Translations under genes and position numbers: made by a program | Origin: Planctomycetota bacterium | Lineage (GTDB): Bacteria; Planctomycetota; UBA1135; UBA2386 | Direction of reading: 5' to 3' | NCBI GenBank assembly: GCA_020425915.1 | Contig: JAGQQZ010000018.1 | Coordinates: 1-6,369, forward strand | Length of the DNA: 6,369 nucleotides | Notes under the pieces: model-generated | Database searches by the model: none | Told to the model about the DNA's origin: nothing | The model's input: only the letters and a program-made list of their open reading frames with translations | In this document: positions 1 to 5,462 of the stretch, one piece after another | Layout: each line of letters opens with the position of its first letter | Position numbering within the stretch: the stretch's first letter is position 1

Positions 1-23
1 CCCCACACCCCTCACCCTCCCCC
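1..23 (-). other. Putative G-quadruplex motif upstream of the kinase gene
   Basis: The plus strand has four C-runs at 1-4, 8-11, 15-17 and 19-23, separated by 3-, 3- and 1-nt spacers. Read on the minus strand this is G5-A-G3-TGA-G4-TGT-G4, which fits the standard four-tract G-quadruplex rule (runs of at least 3, loops of 1-7). The run at position 1 may extend beyond the window. The motif lies on the template strand of the downstream operon, about 100 nt before the kinase start. The pattern is seen directly; folding in vivo and any effect on transcription are inference. Confidence 0.5.
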
Positions 24-105
24 ACGCACAACAACCGCACTCCGCCCGCCATCAACCCAAACCCACCACACACCATTCTCCGAATGCCACACACCTCCCC
101 ATCGC
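24..105. other. C/A-rich, G-poor intergenic leader
   Basis: This stretch continues the strong strand asymmetry of the left edge: it is mostly C and A on the plus strand with few G, unlike the coding sequence that follows. I see no RNA gene or convincing gene here. An ATG at 84 opens a long reading frame, but its product over the kinase region is an arginine/proline-rich shadow translation. The open frame of the kinase continues leftward to the window edge without a stop but contains no ATG, GTG or TTG before 124, so the kinase start is not ambiguous within this window. Confidence 0.5.
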
Positions 106-111
106 TATGCT
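106..111 (+). promoter_or_regulatory. Candidate -10 element (TATGCT) for the kinase operon
   Basis: TATGCT matches the bacterial -10 consensus TATAAT at four of six positions, including the conserved TA and final T. It ends 12 nt before the kinase ATG, so transcription would begin about 5-6 nt before the start codon. No good -35 hexamer is visible at 16-18 bp spacing. The kinase start also lacks a clear Shine-Dalgarno (only CCGGA abuts the ATG), which fits a very short 5' leader. This is a consensus match only. Confidence 0.3.
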
Positions 112-123
112 CCACCAGCCGGA

Positions 124-1452
124 ATGCTGCAGTCCTCATCCCGCAAACAACTCCGCGCTCGCCAGAAGCTCGGCAAGTATCGCATCGTCAAACGCATCGC
201 CGACGGCGGTTTCGCCCGCGTCTACAAGGCCAAGGACACGATCGAAGGCGTCGACGTCGCCCTCAAGATCCCCCACGCGGACTTGATGACCAAGAACGCG
301 ATGCAGTGGTTCCGCCAGGAAGCGCGCGTCCACGCAAGCCTCGACCACCCGAACATTCTGCCGGTCAAGAACGCGGAGATCATCGACGGGCTGTTCGTCA
401 TCGCGTATCCGCTCGGCAAGAAGTCCCTCGCCGACCGACTGCGCAGCCGCATCTCCACCGACCGACTCTTCGACTTCGCGCTGCAGATGCTCGAAGCCGT
501 CGCGTACGCCCACGCACACGGCGTCGTCCACTGCGATCTCAAGCCGGAGAACTTCATCCTGTTCGAGGGAGATCGCCTCCGACTCGCCGACTTCGGCGTC
601 GCGCGCGTCGCCCGACGCACCGTCCCCGGCTCCGGCTCCGGCACGATCGGCTTCATCGCGCCCGAACAAGCGATGGGCAAGACGTCGCCGCGCGCGGACG
701 TCTTCTCGCTCGGCGTCATCCTCTGGCTCATGCTGACCGGCGAACTGCCGGAGTGGCCGTTCGAATGGCCGCCGAAGGGCTACGAGCGTATCCGCGGCAA
801 GCTCCACCCGGACTTCGTAGCCATGCTGCGGCGATCGATGGAGGTCGACCCGAAGAAGCGCTTCGCCGACGCCAAGCAGATGCTGACGACGTTCAAGAAG
901 CTCATGCCTCGCGTGCGTCGGCAACTCCTCCAGAAGCGTCGCAACCGCATCCGCACGAACTCGAACACGGCGACGCTGCGCGACTGGAAGCAGATCCGCT
1001 TCCGACAGTTCGAGCGCGCGTTCGGCAAGACGCTCGATCTCGACCACGTCTGCGGTCACTGCGAGGGCCCGGTCTCCGAGTCGATGATGTTCTGCCCGTG
1101 GTGCTCGCACGAACTCGCGTTCGACGGCGACGACTCCACGTTTCCCGACGCGTGCCCACGCTGTCAGCGCGGGCGCAAGCTCGACTGGAAGTACTGCGCG
1201 TGGTGCTACGGCAAGTCGTTCGACGAAGTCAGCGACCGCACCTACACCGACAAGCGCTACGAGTCCGAGTGCCCCAAGTGCGAACACCCGCTGATGCCGT
1301 TCATGCGGTACTGCCCGGGTTGCCGACACAAGCTGCACAAGAAGTGGTTGATCACCGGCTCGCGTTCGCACTGCGGATCGTGCGGACAGGGCGTCGTCAG
1401 AGAGTTCTGGGACGACTGCCCGTGGTGCGGAACCCAACTGACGCGGGAGTGA
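124..1452 (+). CDS. Hanks-type Ser/Thr protein kinase with four C-terminal zinc ribbons
   Basis: This encodes a 442-residue soluble protein kinase expected to transfer ATP gamma-phosphate to Ser/Thr of protein substrates in the cytoplasm; no membrane segment is visible. The kinase domain spans about residues 19-260. It shows a glycine loop IADGGFARVY (25-34), VALK lysine K48, alpha-C glutamate E66, catalytic loop HCDLKPEN (136-143, D138, N143), DFG (156-158), APE (179-181) and D192. Two features are unusual: two of the three loop glycines are alanine (A26, A31), and HRD is HCD, which makes it a non-RD kinase. A basic linker (about 262-300) follows, then eight CxxC knuckles forming four zinc ribbons: C310/313+C324/327, C344/347+C358/361, C383/386+C397/400 and C417/420+C432/435. 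The essential catalytic residues are present, so activity is likely. The ATG at 124 is the only in-frame start available. A PP2C gene follows after 2 nt, implying an operon writer/eraser pair. The substrate is unknown. Confidence 0.93.
   Translation: MLQSSSRKQLRARQKLGKYRIVKRIADGGFARVYKAKDTIEGVDVALKIPHADLMTKNAMQWFRQEARVHASLDHPNILPVKNAEIIDGLFVIAYPLGKKSLADRLRSRISTDRLFDFALQMLEAVAYAHAHGVVHCDLKPENFILFEGDRLRLADFGVARVARRTVPGSGSGTIGFIAPEQAMGKTSPRADVFSLGVILWLMLTGELPEWPFEWPPKGYERIRGKLHPDFVAMLRRSMEVDPKKRFADAKQMLTTFKKLMPRVRRQLLQKRRNRIRTNSNTATLRDWKQIRFRQFERAFGKTLDLDHVCGHCEGPVSESMMFCPWCSHELAFDGDDSTFPDACPRCQRGRKLDWKYCAWCYGKSFDEVSDRTYTDKRYESECPKCEHPLMPFMRYCPGCRHKLHKKWLITGSRSHCGSCGQGVVREFWDDCPWCGTQLTRE
1445..1449 (+). 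promoter_or_regulatory. Ribosome-binding site that fixes the PP2C start
   Basis: GGGAG lies 5 nt before the ATG at 1455, inside the last codons of the kinase gene. It supports 1455 as the true start, although the reading frame is open back to an ATG at 84. Upstream of 1455 that frame encodes an arginine/proline-rich shadow of the kinase, whereas PP2C-like sequence lies entirely downstream. Confidence 0.6.
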
Positions 1453-1454
1453 CG

Positions 1455-2300
1455 ATGCAGGACCAGGTCGCCCAGCTCTATCTCGGCTCGAACACGCTCG
1501 AACCACTGTGTTCGCCGCTCGGCCGAGGCGAGGTCGCCGTGTTCTCTCAACCCTGCCCGACGATCGAGAATCGCGAGAACGAGGACTCGGCCGCCGTGAT
1601 CGTGATCTCGCCGACGACCTGGGTCCTCGCCGTCGCGGACGGCGTCGGTGGCATCCCCGGTGGACGCCAGGCATCGGCCCGCGCACTCGAGGTGTTCGCG
1701 CGACGCGTGCAACGCATCGAGGAAACGACCTCACTGCTACGCGAAGCGATCCTCGACGGATTCGACGAAGCCAATCGTGCCGTGCTCGCGCTGGGAACCG
1801 GCGGCTGCACCACCCTCGCCGTCGCGGCGATCGAACGCGATCGGATCCGCTGCTACCACGTCGGTGATTCCGCGGTCCTCGTCGTCGGCCAACGCGGTCG
1901 GCTCAAGCACCTGACGGTCGCGCACTCCCCCGTCGGCTACGCGATCGAGTCCGGAATGCTCGACGAAGCCGACGCGATGAACCACGCCGACCGGCACCTC
2001 GTGTCGAACGTCCTCGGCAGCGACCAGATGAAGATCGAGATCGGCCCCAAGATCACGCTCGCCGCGCGGGACACCGTCGCAATCGCCAGCGACGGTGTGC
2101 TCGACAACATCTCGATCGACCAGTTCTCGACACTGGTCCGCAACGGCCCGATCGCCAAGGCGGCGCGCGAACTCGCCAAGACGACACTCGATCGGATGCG
2201 ACAGACCGAGGAACCGAACAAGCCCGACGACACGACCTTCGTGATCTACCGACCGCAACGCTCGGGCCGCGGCACCAAGCAAGGAGAGCGATCCGCATGA
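1455..2300 (+). CDS. PP2C-family (PPM) Ser/Thr protein phosphatase
   Basis: This is a 281-residue soluble phosphatase of the metal-dependent PPM family, which hydrolyses phospho-Ser/Thr using two metal ions (usually Mn2+ or Mg2+). The ordered motifs are visible: ENEDS (41-45), ADGVGG with metal ligand D62 (61-66), GCTTL (117-121), HVGDSA (135-140), NVLG (185-188), ASDGVLDN with D213 (211-218) and KPDDTTF with D258/D259 (256-262). About 280 residues is close to a bare catalytic domain, with no membrane segment or extra sensor domain. The start is chosen for its GGGAG site and for lying 2 nt after the kinase stop. Its stop overlaps the next ATG by 4 nt. By position it probably reverses phosphorylation by the upstream kinase, as known for PknB/PstP-type pairs; this pairing is inferred. 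Confidence 0.94.
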   Translation: MQDQVAQLYLGSNTLEPLCSPLGRGEVAVFSQPCPTIENRENEDSAAVIVISPTTWVLAVADGVGGIPGGRQASARALEVFARRVQRIEETTSLLREAILDGFDEANRAVLALGTGGCTTLAVAAIERDRIRCYHVGDSAVLVVGQRGRLKHLTVAHSPVGYAIESGMLDEADAMNHADRHLVSNVLGSDQMKIEIGPKITLAARDTVAIASDGVLDNISIDQFSTLVRNGPIAKAARELAKTTLDRMRQTEEPNKPDDTTFVIYRPQRSGRGTKQGERSA

Positions 2301-3037
2301 GATTCCTGGCACTGCTGATGACCGTCGCGCTGGCCGGATGCTCGGCCGTGGCGTGGAACGCCGGCGCCGAGAAGTCGATCCCGTCGACCGCTACGCGCGC
2401 CTACTTCGACTCGGCCGAACCGTCGATGGCGCACGAACTCGCCAGCGGTTTCGCAGGTCCCGTCGAGACAGCGGTCCTCACTCCCGCGACGCCGCCCGCG
2501 GAGACACGAAGACTGATGGTCTACTCCGCCCAGGTCGCCGTTTCGGTGGCACGACCCGAGGAGGCGTTCGAAGCGCTCGAGGCCGAGACCGAGCGCCTCG
2601 GCGGCTACCTCCTCAGCCGCCGCGGTTCGACGATCGTCGTCCGGGTCCCCGCCGCCCAGTTCCGTTCGTTCGTCGAGTTCGTGAAGGCGCGCGGCCGGGT
2701 CGTCGACGAGTCGATGCAGGCCGTCGACGTGACCGACCAGTACCGCGACCTGACGATCCGCCTCGACAACGCGAAGAAGGCGCGCGAACGCCTGATCTCC
2801 CTGCTCGATCGCGCCGAGAAGGTCGAGGACATCCTCGAGATCGAGAAGGAACTGACACGCCTGACGACCGAGATCGAATCGATGACCGCGCAGCGCAAGG
2901 CTCTCGACGAGCGCATCGCGTTCTCGGAAATCTCGATCTCCGTGGGCGGCGTCCGACCGCGGACGCAGCAAGCACGTCGTTTCAGCGAGTTCGGCTGGAT
3001 CAACGCGATCGGCGTCGAGGAGGTCATGCAATGGTGA
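2297..3037 (+). CDS. DUF4349-like lipoprotein
   Basis: This is a 246-residue predicted lipoprotein. Residues 1-15 form a signal peptide ending in lipobox LAGC (C15), followed by a low-complexity linker to about residue 70. Residues 71-217 resemble DUF4349: an R-x-L-M-V-Y-S strand start, GGYL (102-105), VVRVPAAQF (114-122), a DVTDQYRDL segment (144-152) and a long charged helical stretch (about 155-208) likely to be coiled coil. It returns to a beta strand at FSEISISV (209-216). DUF4349 proteins often end with a membrane helix; here only 30 non-hydrophobic residues follow (FGWINAIG near 232-239), so anchoring would rely on the lipid alone. AAGGAGA at 2281-2287 is a strong ribosome-binding site. 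The ATG overlaps the PP2C stop (ATGA), implying coupling. The family has no established biochemical role. Confidence 0.8.
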   Translation: MRFLALLMTVALAGCSAVAWNAGAEKSIPSTATRAYFDSAEPSMAHELASGFAGPVETAVLTPATPPAETRRLMVYSAQVAVSVARPEEAFEALEAETERLGGYLLSRRGSTIVVRVPAAQFRSFVEFVKARGRVVDESMQAVDVTDQYRDLTIRLDNAKKARERLISLLDRAEKVEDILEIEKELTRLTTEIESMTAQRKALDERIAFSEISISVGGVRPRTQQARRFSEFGWINAIGVEEVMQW

Positions 3038-3480
3038 GGCTCCCACTCGTCGTCCTCGTGCTCGGACTCGCATCGTGCACGACGTCGGGTCCGCTCGCGG
3101 AACCCCCGGCCGGCTTCCTCGTACTCGAACGGGACGAGGCCGGATATCGCGCGACGACCGCCGACGGCGCCCGCCTGTTCATCCGTAGCTTCCCGGATCC
3201 GAACGACGGCGAACTCGCGTTCTGGGCTGACGCGCTCGAGCACGATTTCACCCGCAATCGAGGCTACGAGCTCGTCGCGCGAGAAGCGGTCCACGACTCC
3301 GACGGCGAGGTCGGCGACTCGCAGCACTACCGCACGGTCCACGACGGGACGCCACACGACTACCTGGTGGTGATCTTCGATCGCGGCTCGACGATCCGCA
3401 TACTCGAATTCACCGCCGACCACGAGACGTTCGAGACCCACGTCGCCGCGGTGCGCGCTGCGCTGCCCAAGCTGCGGTGA
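3031..3480 (+). CDS. Small predicted lipoprotein of unknown function
   Basis: This is a 149-residue protein starting MVRLPLVVLVLGLASC, a short signal peptide with lipobox LASC and lipidation at C16. The mature part is a compact soluble domain with no membrane segment. It contains alternating strand-like and charged stretches, including RLFIRSF, LAFWADAL, YLVVIFDRGSTIRILEF and a C-terminal helix AAVRAALPKLR. The general pattern recalls PsbP/Mog1-like small alpha/beta domains, but I do not recognise a specific family. The start at 3031 is supported by GAGGAGG (3017-3023) 7 nt upstream; GTG at 3034 is an alternative costing one residue. It overlaps the DUF4349-like gene by 7 nt and the next gene by 4 nt, so it is an internal operon member. 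A role beside the DUF4349-like lipoprotein is suggested only by position. Confidence 0.8.
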   Translation: MVRLPLVVLVLGLASCTTSGPLAEPPAGFLVLERDEAGYRATTADGARLFIRSFPDPNDGELAFWADALEHDFTRNRGYELVAREAVHDSDGEVGDSQHYRTVHDGTPHDYLVVIFDRGSTIRILEFTADHETFETHVAAVRAALPKLR

Positions 3481-4088
3481 ACCTCCGCACGTCGACGCTC
3501 GCATTGCTCGCGGCGAACGCGATCCCGCTCGTCGGCGTCGCGCTCCTCGACTGGAGCGCGTTCTCGGTGCTCGCGCTCTACTGGTTGGAGACCGCGATCA
3601 TCGGCGTCTTCACGCTGCTGAAGATCGCGACGTGCCGCGCCAACGCGATCCAGAAGCTGTTCCTGATGCCGTTCTTCTGCGTGCACTTCGGCGGCTTCAT
3701 GGTCGTCCACGGCGTGTTCGTGACGCTGATCGGGACGTCCGGGTTCGGCAGTCCGTTCGCCGCGGTCGGAACCCTGGTCCGGACCGTCGTGTTCGACGCG
3801 CCCGGTGGTCTGCTCGGCGCCGGCGCCCTCGTCGTGAGCCACGGCGTCTCGTTCGTCACGAACTTCCTCGGGCGAGAACGCGAACACGCCGACCCGCGCG
3901 CCACGATGATGGCGGTCTACCCGCGCGTCGTCGTCATGCACGTCGCGGTCATGTTCGGCGCCGCGGCCACCTTCATGCTCGGCCAGCCCGAAGTCGCGAT
4001 CGCGCTGCTCGTCGTTCTGAAGACCGTTCTCGATCTCGCGGCCCACCGTCGAGAGCACGCGTCGTCGACGTCGACGACGCGCCCGTAG
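3477..4088 (+). CDS. Polytopic membrane protein, DUF6498-like
   Basis: This is a 203-residue integral membrane protein with about six predicted membrane segments, near residues 7-23, 28-48, 61-83, 110-130, 150-168 and 171-187. The phrases NAIPLVG, LYWLETAIIGVFTLLKI (34-50) and FFCVHFGGFM (66-75) resemble DUF6498 proteins. That assignment is from remembered family character, not a search. No catalytic motif is evident. H70 and E38 sit in or near membrane segments and could be functional. The start is GTG at 3477, overlapping the previous TGA as GTGA, with no clear Shine-Dalgarno, so it probably relies on termination-reinitiation. The last residues (ASSTSTTR) are encoded by a perfect palindrome. 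It is the last plus-strand gene before the convergent peptidase. Confidence 0.8.
   Translation: MNLRTSTLALLAANAIPLVGVALLDWSAFSVLALYWLETAIIGVFTLLKIATCRANAIQKLFLMPFFCVHFGGFMVVHGVFVTLIGTSGFGSPFAAVGTLVRTVVFDAPGGLLGAGALVVSHGVSFVTNFLGREREHADPRATMMAVYPRVVVMHVAVMFGAAATFMLGQPEVAIALLVVLKTVLDLAAHRREHASSTSTTRP
4058..4081. repeat. Perfect 24-bp palindrome at the convergent gene junction
   Basis: The arm CGCGTCGTCGAC (4058-4069) is followed directly by its exact reverse complement (4070-4081), and symmetry breaks at 4057/4082. The centre is ACGT, and two tandem GTCGAC units lie within it. It overlaps the last codons of the DUF6498-like gene and lies 18 nt beyond the stop of the opposing peptidase gene, so both transcripts would contain the hairpin. 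No T-tract follows on either strand. It could be a U-less bidirectional terminator or mRNA 3'-end protector, a binding site for a dimeric protein, or a by-product of TCG/ACG codon runs. Confidence 0.6.
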
Positions 4089-4092
4089 TCGC

Positions 4093-4113
4093 CCGACCTC
4101 AGCGCCCGGTCGG
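4093..4113. other. Small inverted repeat overlapping the peptidase stop
   Basis: CCGACC (4093-4098) pairs with GGTCGG (4108-4113) around a 9-nt loop that includes the peptidase stop codon. It lies 11 nt after the 24-bp palindrome, so the junction carries two potential hairpins within about 55 nt. There is no T-tract, and a 6-bp stem is common at this GC content, so a terminator role is only a possibility. Confidence 0.25.
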
Positions 4114-5439
4114 CGGTTCCCAATCGAACCGCGTCGGGTCGTACGGCACCTTCTGCTGCGGGAACTTCGCGCACAGGGTCTCGGCGCGGACGATCAACGT
4201 GTCGCGGCCGCTCGCCAGATCGTCGGGTTCGAACTCCACCAGCTCGTGAGGCTCGATCCCGATGCCTTCGATGCCGCGCCCGCCCTGGTAGCGCGCCTTG
4301 TTGGATTGCACCGCGAAGTAGAGGCTGAACTTCCCCGACGGCAACGCGAGGGTCTCCTTGGACGCCGACATCCCGGCGGTCGGGCTCTCGCCGATCATGT
4401 AGGCGCGGCCATCTTCCTTGAACATGCCGCTCGCGGTCTCTCCGGCGCTGCGCACCGTCGCGTCGACGATGACCACGACGGGCCCGCCGTACGGCTGCGG
4501 CCCAGAACTCGGAATCGACTTGGCGAACTGCATCGTCTTCCCCGCCGGTACGAACCTACCGAGCAACGCATCGTGATCGAAACCTCCGCCGGAGTTGCCG
4601 CGAAAGTCCAGGATCATCGCCGGGACGTCAGCGAGCCCGGCGAGCGCCCGATCGAATTCCTCGGGCAACGACGACTTGCAACGTCGGACGTGAACGTAGC
4701 CGAACCCACTCGCGAGCCGCCCGAACTGGATGTTCTCCGCTGCCGTCAGCCCATCGGGCCGGAACGCAGGACCATCCGGAACGGTGCTCGCCTTGTCGTA
4801 GGTGATCGTGCGCTTCGACTTCTTGCCGTTCGTCGAGCGCAGTTCGAGCTTCATCCGCGTGCCGGCGGGTCGAGCGAGCCCCTGGTGCATGGCGAAGAAC
4901 CGTGCCTGGTGCTCGGTCGAGAACGACTGGAACTCGCGCAGGGCGTCGACGCGACCGTCGAGCCACTTGTCGGCCTTGACGCCGTCCACCGTGAGGATCT
5001 CCATGCCGTCCTCGACGCCGCTCGACGCGGCCGTGGCGAAACTGTTCTTGACGAACACCTTCTTCCCGATCCGGCACCAGAACATCCCCGGCCCGGTCGT
5101 GTCGCGCTCCCCCGGCCACTCGAGCTCGGCCTTCTCGTCGGACGGGATCACGCGCGCGTGTCCGTCGCGCAAGTGCGCGAGGAGCCTGACGAGCACTTCG
5201 AAGTGATCCTGCAGGGACTTGGCACGCTTCGCACGCTTCGTGACGTCACTCGTGACCCGCCGCCAGTCGATCCCCTTGGTGCGGAAGAAATGCCCACACT
5301 TGGATTCGAGCTCGCGTAGCGCGAACTCGACGTCCTCCCGACATTCGTTCTGCGCGACGACCGCCTCGGAGCCGATCAAGAACGGCAGGATCGCGAGCGC
5401 CCATCGGGCCCGAAAGCGTTTCGTGGCACGTTCCGACAT
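4099..5439 (-). CDS. Exported S41-family peptidase (tricorn/CPAF-like, S41B type)
   Basis: This is a 446-residue secreted serine peptidase. Residues 1-29 look like a Sec signal peptide (basic RATKRFRAR, hydrophobic LAILPFLIG, cleavage after VVA), placing it outside the inner membrane. The order is helical cap (about 35-100) with LRDGH (H94), a PDZ-like domain (about 115-205, ILTVDGVKADKWL), then the S41 core (about 240-400). The core has ILDFRGNSGGG (276-286), SAGE (nucleophile S331), GESPTAG (350-356) and EGIGIEPH (391-398). The lysine of C-terminal processing proteases, expected about 26 residues after the serine, is M357 here. H94, S331 and E391 (60 after the serine) instead fit the Ser/His/Glu arrangement of tricorn and CPAF. 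It is monocistronic, convergent with the signalling operon and divergent from the DoxX-like gene. The ATG at 5439 has no good Shine-Dalgarno. The substrate is unknown. Confidence 0.88.
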   Translation of the reverse strand: MSERATKRFRARWALAILPFLIGSEAVVAQNECREDVEFALRELESKCGHFFRTKGIDWRRVTSDVTKRAKRAKSLQDHFEVLVRLLAHLRDGHARVIPSDEKAELEWPGERDTTGPGMFWCRIGKKVFVKNSFATAASSGVEDGMEILTVDGVKADKWLDGRVDALREFQSFSTEHQARFFAMHQGLARPAGTRMKLELRSTNGKKSKRTITYDKASTVPDGPAFRPDGLTAAENIQFGRLASGFGYVHVRRCKSSLPEEFDRALAGLADVPAMILDFRGNSGGGFDHDALLGRFVPAGKTMQFAKSIPSSGPQPYGGPVVVIVDATVRSAGETASGMFKEDGRAYMIGESPTAGMSASKETLALPSGKFSLYFAVQSNKARYQGGRGIEGIGIEPHELVEFEPDDLASGRDTLIVRAETLCAKFPQQKVPYDPTRFDWEPPTGR

Positions 5440-5449
5440 TCCGGAAAGC

Positions 5450-5456
5450 TAGTCTA
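5450..5456. promoter_or_regulatory. Candidate bidirectional -10 element between divergent genes
   Basis: Only 23 bp (5440-5462) separate the peptidase ATG from the DoxX-like GTG. TAGTCTA in the middle reads TAGTCT (5450-5455) on the plus strand and TAGACT (5456-5451) on the minus strand, both TANNNT. They end 7 nt before the GTG and 11 nt before the ATG, so starts would fall at or within about 5 nt of each start codon. No convincing -35 element is seen at 16-18 bp on either side. Shared symmetric -10 boxes driving divergent transcription are known in bacteria; use here is inferred. Confidence 0.35.
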
Positions 5457-5462
5457 CCGATC

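Noticed and set aside
84..1454. A 738-codon open frame from ATG 84 that reads continuously into the PP2C gene, suggesting a larger fusion protein.
   Set aside because: Its first 457 residues are Arg/Pro-rich, lack motifs and lie over the kinase, whose catalytic and zinc motifs are clear. Frame openness is a GC-content effect, and a ribosome-binding site marks the PP2C start at 1455.
136..1734. A 532-codon minus-strand open frame antisense to the kinase.
   Set aside because: The translation is Arg/Ala/Val/Glu-rich with no recognisable motif, as expected for the mirror frame of a GC-rich gene. The plus-strand gene explains the region fully.
2599..2622. An 8-bp stem (CGGCGGCT / AGCCGCCG) with an 8-nt loop inside the DUF4349-like gene.
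   Set aside because: It encodes the conserved GGYLLSRR stretch, and such stems are common in GC-rich coding sequence. There is no sign of a regulatory position.
2246..3073. A 275-codon minus-strand open frame across the DUF4349-like gene, and others over 2605-3504, 3360-4058 and 5454-6253.
   Set aside because: Composition is Arg/Asp/Glu/His-rich without domains or signal sequences, while the plus strand has lipobox, DUF4349-like and membrane-helix features.
3818..3830. GGCGCCGGCGCC-type palindrome in the DUF6498-like gene.
   Set aside because: It encodes Gly/Ala codons of a membrane segment (LGAGAL), and low-complexity GC codons explain the symmetry.
5222..5239. Tandem 9-bp duplication GCACGCTTC within the peptidase gene, encoding KRAKRAK.
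   Set aside because: Only two copies in an amphipathic helical segment; this is a likely simple in-frame duplication with no repeat-array character.
5240..5249. 10-bp palindrome GTGACGTCAC within the peptidase coding region.
   Set aside because: It is short, mid-gene and expected by chance in a sequence rich in GTC/GAC/ACG; there is no promoter or second copy beside it.
4246..5319. A 357-codon plus-strand open frame over the S41 peptidase gene.
   Set aside because: No motifs are seen, and the minus strand encodes a complete S41 enzyme with signal peptide and catalytic residues.
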